Under the pieces are notes generated by a model. It made no database searches and was not told where the DNA came from. It saw nothing but the letters and a program-made list of their open reading frames with translations. This document shows positions 26,308 through 36,865 of a stretch of 37,734 nt of DNA, piece by piece. A program made the translations under genes and the position numbers. Location of the stretch: the NCBI GenBank assembly GCA_947627225.1, contig CANQVB010000006.1:1-37734 (forward strand), in the 5' to 3' direction. The stretch comes from an uncultured Bacilli bacterium (GTDB taxonomy: Bacteria > Bacillota_I > Bacilli_A > RF39 > UBA660). Within the stretch, counting starts at the first letter, position 1, and each line of letters begins with the position of its first letter.

Positions 26308-26900
26308 GAGAAAATTATCAAATGCTCAAAGAAATGAAATCTTATGCGAAAGAAAATCGGATTCCTATTATGGAAGATGAGGGCATTGACTTTTTAACGA
26401 CTTTTATTTTAAAACATCAGATTAAACGTGTATTAGAAGTGGGTACAGCGATCGGATATTCTGCAATTATGATGGCACTTTGTCAACCGACGTTAAAGAT
26501 TACTTCGATTGAACGAGATGAGGTGCGTTATTTAGAAGCGCTTAAAAATGTTAAAAAATTTCATTTGGAAGATCGAATTACTTTGATTTTTAAAGATGCA
26601 TTAGATGTTAAAATAGAAGGGGAGTTTGATTTAATTTTTCTTGATGCTGCGAAATCACAGAATATTAACTTTTTTCAACTCTTTTCAAAAAATCTTGTTT
26701 CTGATGGGTATATTATTACAGATAACATGTATTTTCATGGCTTAGTTGAGAAACAAGAGAGAGAAATTAAAACAGCGAATCTAAGGAGTTTAGTACGAAA
26801 AATAAAAGAATATATTTCTTTTCTTAACAACAATCCCGATTTTAATACGATTATTTATCGCATTGGTGATGGCGTTGCGGTGAGTGAGAAGAAAAAGTAG
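26301..26900 (+). CDS. class I SAM-dependent O-methyltransferase
   Basis: VLEVGTAIGYSAIMMA, SIERDE, FDLIFLDAAKSQ, GYIITDNM. Confidence 0.88.
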   Translation: MVGENYQMLKEMKSYAKENRIPIMEDEGIDFLTTFILKHQIKRVLEVGTAIGYSAIMMALCQPTLKITSIERDEVRYLEALKNVKKFHLEDRITLIFKDALDVKIEGEFDLIFLDAAKSQNINFFQLFSKNLVSDGYIITDNMYFHGLVEKQEREIKTANLRSLVRKIKEYISFLNNNPDFNTIIYRIGDGVAVSEKKK

Positions 26901-26914
26901 GAGGTGCTTAAGAT

Positions 26915-27877
26915 ATGGATATCACGTCTAGTTGTGGCGATTATGTTTTGGCGGCTGTTCTGAATACAGTGCAGGATATCATTGCAATGATTCAAATGAT
27001 CACGCCGATTTTATTAATTGTTGCTTTGGCCATTTTAATCGTAGGAATTTTTGCGAATCCGGACGATAAAAAGTATAATAAAAAACTATACAATACCATT
27101 CTTGCAGCGTTGGTTGTTTTTCTGATTCCAACGGTTGTGGAATTGCTACTTGGAATACTTCCGAGTGATATTGCAGGATTAGAATTAGGAGCTTGTTGGG
27201 AAGCTGCAGGAAGTGTGACCTATGGGGAATACACTTCTCCTAGTGATTATGTTGGTTTAGGGCAAGAAGCAACTTCTTTTCGGATAGACCTTTCTTCACT
27301 TGTCAATGCGACACCTCCAAGTTCTACCCCATCTTCTTCTACGAATGGATTAACAACAGATTGTGGGACAGGACAAAATCTTGCAGGAATTACAAACCAA
27401 TGTATTTCAGGAAGTGGTGCGCGTGCAGAAGTTGTTAATTTGGCACTTTCATATTTAGGATATCCATATGTATATGGTGCAAAAGGGCAAGAGTTCACCC
27501 CAGAGTTACATCAACAATTAAAAAACGAAAATCCAAATAGGAGTTTCATGACAGAAGAAAAAGCACAAAACTATTATGGAAAAGGATTTTTAGCTTTTGA
27601 TTGCTCAGGATTCATCTCTTATGTCTATCAACAAAAAGGTTATACGCATGTTAGTGGTGGAAGTACAACGCTTTCTGAACTTGGTATAGGAACAACCTAT
27701 GAAAAATTACAACCCGGAGATATTTTGTGGAAAGAAGGACATGTTGCCATGTACGTTGGAAAAGATTCGAATGGCGTCAACTGGATTGTTCATGCGAGCA
27801 ATCATAACGATGGTGTAAAACTAAGTACTACCAATCCAAGTGAATTTGCGAAATATAGGAGGATTATAAACGAATGA
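26915..27877 (+). CDS. membrane-anchored NlpC/P60 peptidase with VirB2-like two-helix N-terminus
   Basis: N-terminal two hydrophobic helices; C-terminal ALSYLGYPYVYG...FDCSGFISYVYQ...LQPGDILW..GHVAMYVG. Confidence 0.8.
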   Translation: MDITSSCGDYVLAAVLNTVQDIIAMIQMITPILLIVALAILIVGIFANPDDKKYNKKLYNTILAALVVFLIPTVVELLLGILPSDIAGLELGACWEAAGSVTYGEYTSPSDYVGLGQEATSFRIDLSSLVNATPPSSTPSSSTNGLTTDCGTGQNLAGITNQCISGSGARAEVVNLALSYLGYPYVYGAKGQEFTPELHQQLKNENPNRSFMTEEKAQNYYGKGFLAFDCSGFISYVYQQKGYTHVSGGSTTLSELGIGTTYEKLQPGDILWKEGHVAMYVGKDSNGVNWIVHASNHNDGVKLSTTNPSEFAKYRRIINE

Positions 27878-28584
27878 AAGAAGAATTTCTGAAAGCGATT
27901 AAAGAAAACAAAATCATTGTAATCTTACTGATTGTTTGCGTCGTTCTATTTATACTTTCAAAGCTTGTCAATCATGCCAACAGCACCATGGAACGATTGG
28001 ATGCTAAAGAAGATTATGTATACACCAAAGAATCCTATTTATTTAAAGATGGTAAGAACCAATCAACGTTACCTGTCGTGAATTTAAACAGTTCTGATGC
28101 GAAGACTTTGAATCAAGAATTTGAAGAAATGTACCAAGATAAAGATCATATCTTATTAAATTATTCTTTTCAGGTTACGAATGATCTTTTATCAGTGGCA
28201 TACTGTAAAACGAGTTTTCTTGATGATACTACGCCTATTTTTGAAATCAAGACTGCTGTCTTTTCTTTAAAAAGTGGGAAATTACTTTCTACCGATGAGA
28301 TTTTAAAACGGTTCAACATCACCAAAGAAGAAGCTTGGAAAAAAATAAGCACGCAAATGGAATCGTATTACAATCGCTTGGTAGAAAAGGGAAGCCTTGA
28401 AAAAGCAGAGTGTGATTTTTCTTGCTTTCGTAGATGGAAAAAATGGACCAGTAAAGAACCATTACAACTGTATGTAGAAGAAAATAGCCTTTCCCATTTT
28501 CAATCTTGGACAGTATATATGAATGATGAGATGGAAGATTTTCAAGTTGAAAATACAAAATTTTTGATTGTAGAAGAAGCTTAG
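27874..28584 (+). CDS. membrane-anchored extracytoplasmic protein of unknown function
   Basis: N-terminal TM, ATGA overlap with the NlpC/P60 gene. Confidence 0.6.
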   Translation: MKEEFLKAIKENKIIVILLIVCVVLFILSKLVNHANSTMERLDAKEDYVYTKESYLFKDGKNQSTLPVVNLNSSDAKTLNQEFEEMYQDKDHILLNYSFQVTNDLLSVAYCKTSFLDDTTPIFEIKTAVFSLKSGKLLSTDEILKRFNITKEEAWKKISTQMESYYNRLVEKGSLEKAECDFSCFRRWKKWTSKEPLQLYVEENSLSHFQSWTVYMNDEMEDFQVENTKFLIVEEA

Positions 28585-28732
28585 GCTTTTTCTTTTTGGT
28601 TGACAGTAAGAGTTTACATTTTTGTTGGAAGAAAACGTAGATTTTTGGTATAATATAAGAAGAAAAGAATCGAAAAGGTGATAAATGGTATGGCATTTTA
28701 TCTCTTTTTTATGCAATGAAGGGAGTAGGATT

Positions 28733-30634
28733 ATGAAGACAACATATGATGCAGATTCCATTAAGATATTAGAAGGATTAGAAGCCGTTCGCAAAAGACC
28801 TGGCATGTATATTGGGTCTACAGATAAAAGGGGACTTCATCATTTAGTATGGGAAATTGTTGACAATGCTATGGATGAAGCGATCAATGGCTTTGGAAAT
28901 AAAATTCAAATTATGCTGCATAAAGATGGGAGTGTTTCTGTAGAAGACTTTGGTAGAGGGGTTCCTGTCGGTATGCATAAAAGTGGAAAGACAACCCCTG
29001 AAGTTATCTATACTGTCTTACATGCGGGTGGTAAATTTGAAGAAGCAGGTTACAAAGTATCTGGTGGACTTCATGGTGTTGGGGCGTCTGTTGTCAATGC
29101 ACTTTCAAAATGGATGGAAGTAACCATCAAACGAGATGGAGGAGAGTACCAGATTCGTTTTGAAAATGGAGGACATGTTGCAAAATCCTTACAACAAATC
29201 GGAACGACGAATAAAACGGGAACGAAGGTGCGTTTTTTACCAGATGATACCATATTTTCAAGTACCAACTTCTCCTTTACAACCATCTGTGAGCGAATGC
29301 AAGAAGCTGCTTTTCTTGTCAAAGGACTTACGATTGAAGTTGTGGATGAAGAAGATCAAAAACAGGCGACTTACTATTATGAAAACGGAATTGAAGCATT
29401 TGTCAATTACTTAAACGAAGGCAAAACACCCCTTCATAAAGTGATGGTTTTTCAAGGTGAAAAAGACAAAATCGAAGTAGAAATTGCCATGCAGTATACG
29501 GATACGTATCAAGAGAATATTGTCTCTTTTGTCAACAATGTAAAAACAGTAGATGGGGGAAGTCATGAAGTTGGGTTTAAAACAGCACTCACACGTGTTT
29601 TCAATGAATATGCCAAAAACAATGGTTTCATCAAAGGAAAAGAGAAAGCGTTTGAAGGAAGCGACGTCAGAGAAGGCTTGACTGCGATTATCAGTTTGAA
29701 AGTCCCAGAAGCTCTTCTTCAATTTGAAGGACAGACCAAAGGAAAACTAGGGACGCCACAAGCAAGAACGGTAGTTGATGCCATTGTGACCGAAAAACTT
29801 CAGTTCTACTTGGAAGAAAATAAAGCCATTGCGACAGAAATTGTGACCAAATCACTCAAAAGCAAAGTGGCAAGAGAAGCAGCTAGGAAAGCAAGAGAAG
29901 ATGCTAGAAAAGGAAAAAGTAAAAATGCCAAAGAGCGTTCGTTATCTGGAAAACTTGCCCCAGCTCTTTCCAAAGATAAAACGAAAAAAGAACTCTTTTT
30001 GGTGGAAGGAGATTCTGCTGGTGGTTCTGCCAAACAAGGACGAGACCGAATGTTTCAAGCGATTCTTCCTTTACGTGGAAAAGTTGTCAACACAGAGCGA
30101 GCTAAGATAGAAGAAATTTTAAAGAATGAAGAAATTAACACAATGATTTATACCATTGGTGCAGGATACGGGCCCAATTTTGATATTCGTGAAGCAGAAT
30201 ACAATAAAATCATTATCATGAGTGATGCCGATCAGGATGGAGGGCACATTCAGTGTTTGTTGCTTACGTTTTTTTACCGGTATATGCGGCCTTTAATTGA
30301 AGATGGAAGACTCTATGTTGCCATGCCACCACTTTTTAAGATTCAAAGTGGAAAGACGATAGAGTATGCTTATACCGTAGAAGAAATGAAAGAAAAAACG
30401 AAGGATAAGAGATGTGAAGTACAACGTTATAAAGGACTTGGGGAAATGAATGCAGACCAGTTGAAAGAAACGACGATGGCGCCAGGAACGAGAACTCTAA
30501 TCCGAGTCAACATCAATGATGCCTTACTTGCTGAAAAAAGAGTCAGTATCTTGATGGGGGATGAAGTAGCCCCACGAAAAGAATGGATTGATGAAAACGT
30601 TGAGTTTACGCTAGAAGATGATTATCAGATTTAA
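28733..30634 (+). CDS. parE: DNA topoisomerase IV subunit B
   Basis: DADSIKILEGLEAVRKRPGMYIGSTDKRGLHHLVWEIVDNAMDEA; VEGDSAGGSAKQGRDR; SDADQDGGHIQ. Confidence 0.9.
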   Translation: MKTTYDADSIKILEGLEAVRKRPGMYIGSTDKRGLHHLVWEIVDNAMDEAINGFGNKIQIMLHKDGSVSVEDFGRGVPVGMHKSGKTTPEVIYTVLHAGGKFEEAGYKVSGGLHGVGASVVNALSKWMEVTIKRDGGEYQIRFENGGHVAKSLQQIGTTNKTGTKVRFLPDDTIFSSTNFSFTTICERMQEAAFLVKGLTIEVVDEEDQKQATYYYENGIEAFVNYLNEGKTPLHKVMVFQGEKDKIEVEIAMQYTDTYQENIVSFVNNVKTVDGGSHEVGFKTALTRVFNEYAKNNGFIKGKEKAFEGSDVREGLTAIISLKVPEALLQFEGQTKGKLGTPQARTVVDAIVTEKLQFYLEENKAIATEIVTKSLKSKVAREAARKAREDARKGKSKNAKERSLSGKLAPALSKDKTKKELFLVEGDSAGGSAKQGRDRMFQAILPLRGKVVNTERAKIEEILKNEEINTMIYTIGAGYGPNFDIREAEYNKIIIMSDADQDGGHIQCLLLTFFYRYMRPLIEDGRLYVAMPPLFKIQSGKTIEYAYTVEEMKEKTKDKRCEVQRYKGLGEMNADQLKETTMAPGTRTLIRVNINDALLAEKRVSILMGDEVAPRKEWIDENVEFTLEDDYQI

Positions 30635-30639
30635 GGGAG

Positions 30640-33156
30640 ATGAAAAAAATGCCAAAGAAAAATACAACACAAGCGATTTTAGAGAAAATTTATGATTATT
30701 CCCTAGAAGATATCATGGGAGAGCGTTTTGCCATTTATTCTAAATATATCATTCAAGACCGTGCCATTCCTGATGCAAGGGATGGACTGAAGCCTGTTCA
30801 AAGACGAATTTTGTATTCGATGAACAAAGAGAAAAATACCTATGATAAGCCTTACCGAAAAAGTGCCAAGACAGTTGGAGATGTCATTGGAAATTACCAT
30901 CCACATGGAGATAGTTCCATCTATGATGCGATGGTTCGAATGAGTCAAGACTGGAAGATGCGAGAGCCTTATATTGATATGCATGGAAACAATGGGTCGA
31001 TTGATGGAGATGGGCCAGCTGCTTATCGTTATACGGAAGCTCGTCTTTCTAAAATCAGCAGTGAAATGTTAAAAGATATCGACAAAAATACGGTGGAGTT
31101 CGCTCCTAATTTTGATGATTCTATTTTGGAACCAACTGTCCTTCCTGCAAGGTTTCCAGCTCTTCTTGTCAATGGTTCAACAGGAATTTCTGCAGGATAT
31201 GCGACCAACATTCCACCGCATAATTTAGAAGAAGTTATTGATGCGACAATTCATAGAATACAGTATAAGGATTGTAGTCTTGATACCCTTATGAAGTATG
31301 TCAAAGGGCCTGACTTTCCAACAGGTGCTATCATCGAAGGAATCGATGGAATTAAGCAAGCCTATGAAACAGGACGGGGTAGAATTGTCATCAAAAGCAA
31401 AGCGGAAATTGTAGAAGAAAAATCCCAAAGCCAGATTGTGATTACCGAAATTCCTTATGAAGCAAACAAAGCCATGATTGTCAAGAAAATGGATGAGATT
31501 CGACTGGATAAAAAGATTGATGGAATTTTAGAAGTGCGTGATGAATCTACTAAAGATATTCGAATTGTAGTAGATTTAAAGAAGGGTGCTAAAAGTGATC
31601 TTATTCTAGCTTATCTTTATAAGAATACGGATTTGCAAATCAATTATCATTTTAATATGATTGCAATTGTCAACCGAAGACCAAAGCTTTTAGGATTAAA
31701 GGAAGCCTTGGATGCTTTTATAAATCACCAGAAAGAAGTGGTTTTAAGGCGAAGCAAGTTCGATTTAGATCATGCTTCCGCAAGACTTCATATTGTAGAA
31801 GGTCTCATTAAGTGTATTTCTATTTTAGATGAAGTCATTCGTGTGATTCGCTCTTCGAAAAACAAAGCAGATGCCAAGGACAATTTAGTCAAAGAATTTG
31901 CATTTACGGAAGTGCAAGCAGAAGCCATTGTTACACTGCAACTTTATCGCTTGACCAATACAGATGTTGTGCTCCTGGAAGAAGAGATGGCGAACTTAAA
32001 GAAAATTATCACAGGACTTACTGCCATCTTAGAAAATGAAGAGATTTTAAAAAAGGTCATGATTGAAGATTTACGAAAAGTGAAAAAAGAGTATGGAAGT
32101 GCAAGACGAAGCGAAGTACATGAAGAAATTGAAGAAATTAAAATTGATACTACGGTTATGCTTCCTAAAGAAGATGTTGTGGTAGCTCTTTCGAAAGAAG
32201 GTTATTTAAAGCGAAGTAGTTTAAGAAGCTACCAGGCAAGTGAAGAAGCTACGTTAAAAGAAGGGGATTATCTTTTGTTCTTGGAAAAGATGAATACAAG
32301 AGATACGTTGTTAGTCTTTACTTCGAAGGGAAATTATCTTTATCTTCCAGTACATCTTATTTTTGATTTAAAATGGAAGGACTTAGGAAAACATGTCAGC
32401 AATTTAGTTCCAATGGAAGAAGAAGAACAAGTGATTGGTGCTGTTTCTGTTGCTTCTTTTGATACCAAAGAGAACCTTGTCTTTGTAACGAAGCAGGGAA
32501 TGATTAAACGAAGTGCAATTCAAGATTTGAAACTTTCAAGATATTCAAAACCTGCAAGTTGTATGAAGTTAAAAGATAACGACGAACTTCTTAAGGTAGT
32601 CGTAGAAAAAGGACAAGAAGTGTTCCTAGCAACAAGACGTGGTTATGGGCTTTGGTTTGGAACGGAAGAGATTCCAGTTGTAGGGGCAAAAGCCGCAGGG
32701 GTCAAAGGAATTAACTTAAAAGATGATGAGGTTGTAGGACTTCACCTCTTTGATCAGGACTCTAGTAAGATGCTTGCTGTCTTTACAGATAAAGGAACTG
32801 GAAAACGAATTAAGCTTTCTTCGTTTGAAAAAACATCACGAGGAAGAAGGGGCCTGTTACTTCTTCGGGAAGTGAAGACCAATCCATATTATGTGGTTTC
32901 TACGCTTTTGGTAGAACACAAAGAAAAAATAGGAGTTAAGAAAGAGGAAGTTGACTTTATTAAAGCAAGTGATTTACCAATTACAGATCGCTATTCTACA
33001 GGAAGTATGCTGAAAAAGAAAGGTCTTACAACTGCTTTCTTACAAGCACAGCTTACCGAAAAGGAAGAAAGTGTTGAAAAAATCCCTTTAAAAGAGACGG
33101 TTTCTTTAGAAGAAGTTGACCAACGGTTAATGACAATTGATGATTTTTTGAAGTAA
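30640..33156 (+). CDS. parC: DNA topoisomerase IV subunit A
   Basis: RAIPDARDGLKPVQRRILYSM...NYHPHGDSSIYDAMVRMSQDW...AAYRYTEARLSKIS; C-terminal beta-pinwheel repeats. Confidence 0.92.
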   Translation: MKKMPKKNTTQAILEKIYDYSLEDIMGERFAIYSKYIIQDRAIPDARDGLKPVQRRILYSMNKEKNTYDKPYRKSAKTVGDVIGNYHPHGDSSIYDAMVRMSQDWKMREPYIDMHGNNGSIDGDGPAAYRYTEARLSKISSEMLKDIDKNTVEFAPNFDDSILEPTVLPARFPALLVNGSTGISAGYATNIPPHNLEEVIDATIHRIQYKDCSLDTLMKYVKGPDFPTGAIIEGIDGIKQAYETGRGRIVIKSKAEIVEEKSQSQIVITEIPYEANKAMIVKKMDEIRLDKKIDGILEVRDESTKDIRIVVDLKKGAKSDLILAYLYKNTDLQINYHFNMIAIVNRRPKLLGLKEALDAFINHQKEVVLRRSKFDLDHASARLHIVEGLIKCISILDEVIRVIRSSKNKADAKDNLVKEFAFTEVQAEAIVTLQLYRLTNTDVVLLEEEMANLKKIITGLTAILENEEILKKVMIEDLRKVKKEYGSARRSEVHEEIEEIKIDTTVMLPKEDVVVALSKEGYLKRSSLRSYQASEEATLKEGDYLLFLEKMNTRDTLLVFTSKGNYLYLPVHLIFDLKWKDLGKHVSNLVPMEEEEQVIGAVSVASFDTKENLVFVTKQGMIKRSAIQDLKLSRYSKPASCMKLKDNDELLKVVVEKGQEVFLATRRGYGLWFGTEEIPVVGAKAAGVKGINLKDDEVVGLHLFDQDSSKMLAVFTDKGTGKRIKLSSFEKTSRGRRGLLLLREVKTNPYYVVSTLLVEHKEKIGVKKEEVDFIKASDLPITDRYSTGSMLKKKGLTTAFLQAQLTEKEESVEKIPLKETVSLEEVDQRLMTIDDFLK

Positions 33157-33165
33157 ATTTTAATA

Positions 33166-33190
33166 GAGGATCATGGCATCCTCTTTTTTT
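33166..33190 (+). terminator. terminator downstream of parC
   Basis: GAGGAtcatggcaTCCTC followed by T-run. Confidence 0.75.
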
Positions 33191-33276
33191 GATTTCGTTC
33201 AAAGATACAAAGTAGAAAAAAATACTTTTCAAACTGAAAAAGTATGATACAATAGTTATAGAAAAGAAAAAGTTAT

Positions 33277-33351
33277 GCGAACGTGGTTCAATGGTTAGAA
33301 TACGGCCTTGCCAAGGCTGTGATGGGGGTTCAATTCCCCTCGTTCGCTCCA
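33277..33351 (+). tRNA. tRNA-Gly (GCC)
   Basis: GCGAACG...TTGCCAA anticodon loop...CGTTCGC T CCA, encoded CCA. Confidence 0.95.
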
Positions 33352-33428
33352 TTGACGAATCTGTTCGAACTTTTCGAACATTCAAATATATTTCATCTCT
33401 AGTTAGAGATGATTTTTTATTGAAATAA

Positions 33429-33479
33429 AAACCCCCAGAGGATTATTTTGATATACCTGTCAAAATTCCTAGGGGGGTT
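33429..33479 (-). terminator. terminator of the NUDIX gene
   Basis: Minus strand AACCCCCC...GGGGGTTTTTATTTC long hairpin. Confidence 0.65.
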
Positions 33480-33486
33480 AGTGATT

Positions 33487-34050
33487 TTATTTTATATTTA
33501 ATTTTTTTATTAATTTTTTATGGATTGGTCTAATAAAGTCGCACATTGTTTCGTTAGTTGCCTCTTCAAATGGAATCCATTTTACTCCTTTTGATTCATC
33601 TTCTCTATAAACTAATGGCATTTTATCGTCTGCTTCCATAATATATACCACATCTAAATGAAGATGCGCAGAAACATATTTGCCACGCTTAATATGGCCT
33701 TTAACTGGAGCAGATTGAATGGAGAAAATATTTTGATCTAAAACATCTACTTTTAATCCAGTTTCTTCTTCCACTTCCCGAACAGCAACGGATAAAAAAT
33801 CTTCTTCACCATCAGCATGACCCCCTGGATAAATCCAACCATCATTTATAATATGATAAACTACTATCATTTTTGTCCTTTCTTTATTAACAACAAAAGC
33901 TGATGCTGAAAAATGGCCAAAAACGTTATCTCTAGTCAAGACATCATCAAAAGTATCTATAAATTTTAAAAATTGTTCTTTATCTCTTTCTTCTTGTTCA
34001 TTAAAAGGTATATAATTTTCTACTTTATCTCTTAAATTCATAATCAGCAC
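33487..34050 (-). CDS. NUDIX hydrolase
   Basis: GHADGEEDFLSVAVREVEEETGL matches the Nudix box GX5EX7REUXEEXGU. Confidence 0.93.
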   Translation of the reverse strand: MLIMNLRDKVENYIPFNEQEERDKEQFLKFIDTFDDVLTRDNVFGHFSASAFVVNKERTKMIVVYHIINDGWIYPGGHADGEEDFLSVAVREVEEETGLKVDVLDQNIFSIQSAPVKGHIKRGKYVSAHLHLDVVYIMEADDKMPLVYREDESKGVKWIPFEEATNETMCDFIRPIHKKLIKKLNIK

Positions 34051-34302
34051 CTCTAATAACGATTATATCATAAAGTACTCTTTAGTTGTAGATATCTTCC
34101 TCAATCGCTCCAGATTGTGCTCCAGATTGATAGGAAACTCGGAAAATGCTTCGAGTATATATAAAAACTACTTTCTCATCTCAATTGGGAGTAGTTTTAT
34201 TTTTCTATTTAGAAAAATAACTTGCATATTGGCAACCCATATGCGTGAAACAAAATGCAAAAAAGAGGTATAAAAAAGGAAAAAAATTCCATGTTATAAA
34301 GG

Positions 34303-34959
34303 GTGAATGGAATGGACTATGTGAATGTAGTATTAAGAACGCTTCTTTTCTATGTGTTGATTACAGTGGTCTATCGTTTCATGGGAAAACGAGAAATTGG
34401 AGAACTTTCTATCATTGATTTGATTGTTTCTATTTTAATCGCAGAACTTGCTGCGATGGCCATTGATAAGTATGATATGAGTATATGGCTTTCTATTTTA
34501 CCGATTTGTGCCCTTGTGGTGATTCAAATTGCTGTTTCTAAACTCGCTCTTAAGCATAGTTCGATTCGCACGCTTTTAGATGGCAAGCCTTCTTTAATTG
34601 TAAATCGAGGAAAAGTGAATTTTAAAGAAATGTTAAAGCAACGCTATAATTTAGAAGATTTATTGACACAACTGCGCGCACGACAAGTAAAAAGCTTAGA
34701 GGAAGTCGATTATGCAATTTTAGAAACCAGTGGAAAACTCTCTGTCTTTTTAAAACAAAGAGGAAAAAGTGGAGCGTATCCACTCGCTGTCATTTTAGAT
34801 GGTGAAATACAAGAGGATACATTAAAATTTCTTCATAAAAGTAAACATTGGCTTCTAGATAATTTAGAAATAGAAAATGTAGCTTTAGAAGATGTGTTTT
34901 ATGCATTTTATAAAGGAAATCGCCTTTTTATTATTAAAAATACAGATTGTATCAGTTAA
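34303..34959 (+). CDS. DUF421 (YetF-like) membrane protein
   Basis: VVYRFMGKREIGELSIIDLIVSILIAELAAMAI...LLDGKPSLIVNRGKVN; GTG start or ATG at 34312. Confidence 0.88.
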   Translation: MNGMDYVNVVLRTLLFYVLITVVYRFMGKREIGELSIIDLIVSILIAELAAMAIDKYDMSIWLSILPICALVVIQIAVSKLALKHSSIRTLLDGKPSLIVNRGKVNFKEMLKQRYNLEDLLTQLRARQVKSLEEVDYAILETSGKLSVFLKQRGKSGAYPLAVILDGEIQEDTLKFLHKSKHWLLDNLEIENVALEDVFYAFYKGNRLFIIKNTDCIS

Positions 34960-35008
34960 AGACAAATTTCGACTTTGTCTTTTTTTATAGTAGAAGAAAG
35001 GTGATTTT

Positions 35009-36223
35009 ATGAAGCAGTTTGGAGTCTGTTTTTTGGTTTTTGTCCTTTTGTCCTTTTTTCTACTTAGCATAAAAACAAAGCCTATTGAACCCAAATCAAA
35101 AGAAAAGACAATCGAAAAAGATGAAGTAGTAGAACCTACGGAAAAGCGAGCACTTTTTTTCTCCTATATTGAAAACAGCCGTTATTTACAGGATAAGAGT
35201 TTAGAAGAAGCAAAGCAAAATATTGATGGGGTATTAGATACGATGCAAGAGAATCAATTTAATATGTTAATTCTTCAAGTACGAAGTTTCTCAGATGCGA
35301 TTTACCCTTCTCAAATTTTTCCAAGTAGTAAAACAGTAGTCCACCAAGAAGGAGATCCGCTTCCTTTTGATTTTTTAGCTTATTTTATCGAAAAAGCGCA
35401 CCAAAAAAACATTGAAGTGCATGCTTGGATTAATCCGTACCGTATTCGAAATCAAGTCGATATGGAAAATATTGCACAAGAAAGTCCTGCCAATGAAGCT
35501 TTAGAAAAAGGATATGCTAAAAAAATAGAAGGGAAGGGCCTTTTTTATAATCCTGCTCGTACGGAAACCAAGCAATTAATCCTAGCAGGAATCCAAGAAA
35601 TTTTAGAAAATTATGATGTTGATGGAATTCATTTCGATGATTATTTTTACCCTTCTTTAGACATTGATGAAGAAGAGTACCAACAAGCAAAATTAGAACA
35701 ACCGAATATCACGCATGATGCATTTCGCCTTTCTCAAGTATCTTCTTTGATTCAAGACGTGTATCGTGTTGTGAAGGAAAAAGATGAGTCTTTACAATTT
35801 GGTATTTCTCCAGAAGGAAATCTTGAGAATAATTATACCAGCAATTTTGTAGATACTAGGCGTTTTGCAAGTGAAGAAGGTTTTGTGGACTATTTGATGC
35901 CACAGATTTATTTTGGATTTCAGAATGAGAGAAAACCATTTTTGGACGTTGTCAAAGAATGGAATGATTTGATTCAACTGGAAAGTGTGACGTTGATTCC
36001 AGCCCTTGCTTTTTATAAAGTTGGTAAAGAAGATCAGTATGCTTTATCTGGAAAAAACGAATGGATAGAAGGAGGCAATATTATTCAAAAAGAAGTGATT
36101 GCATCTCGTGCTATGAGTCACTATGAAGGATTTTCTCTTTTTCGTTATGATTCTTTGTTTGGGGAAGAACAAACTGCGCTTGTCAATTTAGAAAAGGAAA
36201 ATTTAAAAGAGGCTTTACAATGA
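35009..36223 (+). CDS. glycoside hydrolase-like GHL10/DUF187 family protein
   Basis: RALFFSYIENSRYL...FNMLILQVRSFSDAIYPSQIFPSS...HAWINPYRI...VDGIHFDDYFYPS...FGISPEG. Confidence 0.85.
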   Translation: MKQFGVCFLVFVLLSFFLLSIKTKPIEPKSKEKTIEKDEVVEPTEKRALFFSYIENSRYLQDKSLEEAKQNIDGVLDTMQENQFNMLILQVRSFSDAIYPSQIFPSSKTVVHQEGDPLPFDFLAYFIEKAHQKNIEVHAWINPYRIRNQVDMENIAQESPANEALEKGYAKKIEGKGLFYNPARTETKQLILAGIQEILENYDVDGIHFDDYFYPSLDIDEEEYQQAKLEQPNITHDAFRLSQVSSLIQDVYRVVKEKDESLQFGISPEGNLENNYTSNFVDTRRFASEEGFVDYLMPQIYFGFQNERKPFLDVVKEWNDLIQLESVTLIPALAFYKVGKEDQYALSGKNEWIEGGNIIQKEVIASRAMSHYEGFSLFRYDSLFGEEQTALVNLEKENLKEALQ

Positions 36224-36250
36224 TTTTTTGGAGTGCGATAATGAAAATAG

Positions 36251-36778
36251 GTGAGGATGATGAACAAAAAGGGTTTTACCATGGTAGAGTTACTGGCGAC
36301 GCTTACTATTTTAGGAATAATTATGTTGATTGCTGTTCCAAATGTAATGTCTATCCTTGATAAAAATGAAAAAAGAGTATATGTAGATGATGCTAAGAAA
36401 ATGCAGGTGCTTGCCGAATATAAATTACGAAGTGATACGACAGTAGAAAGACCTAAAATCGGATATGCGATTGCGATTAGACTCCAAAGCCTTGATATGA
36501 CAGAATTATCTGAAGCGCCGAATGGAGGCACCTATTTACAGGATCAATCTTTTGTACTCATTGCGAATGAAAGTGGAACGTATCACTATTATATTACGCT
36601 TCAGGAACGATATGACAAAGGAAAAAAGAAAAAGGGGATTAATTTAACTGACATAGATACATTGAATCAAGAAAATTCCATCAATACGATTGTTGTAAGT
36701 AATGAAAAATTAAAGACATACGAATTAGCGGTTAGACGTAATTTGGGAGTAGGAGGAACCATCCAAGCCATTTACTAG
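36251..36778 (+). CDS. type IV pilin / pseudopilin-like protein with N-methylation motif
   Basis: NKKGFTMVELLATLTILGIIMLIAVPNV prepilin signal. Confidence 0.85.
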   Translation: MRMMNKKGFTMVELLATLTILGIIMLIAVPNVMSILDKNEKRVYVDDAKKMQVLAEYKLRSDTTVERPKIGYAIAIRLQSLDMTELSEAPNGGTYLQDQSFVLIANESGTYHYYITLQERYDKGKKKKGINLTDIDTLNQENSINTIVVSNEKLKTYELAVRRNLGVGGTIQAIY

Positions 36779-36865
36779 GAAGAGTAGGAAAAATATGAAA
36801 GAAATAATTGACTGAACTTTCATTCTTTAGTAGAATAGTATTAGAGAATATGAGGAGGCATAAAA

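Noticed and set aside
28319-28806. Overlapping minus-strand ORFs of 114-125 aa upstream of parE
   Set aside because: Antisense to the 27874-28584 CDS and parE start, no RBS or recognised motif.
33053-33385. 110-aa minus-strand ORF (MERTRGIEPPSQPWQGRILT...)
   Set aside because: Translates through the antisense of tRNA-Gly and the parC 3' end; typical spurious tRNA-derived ORF.
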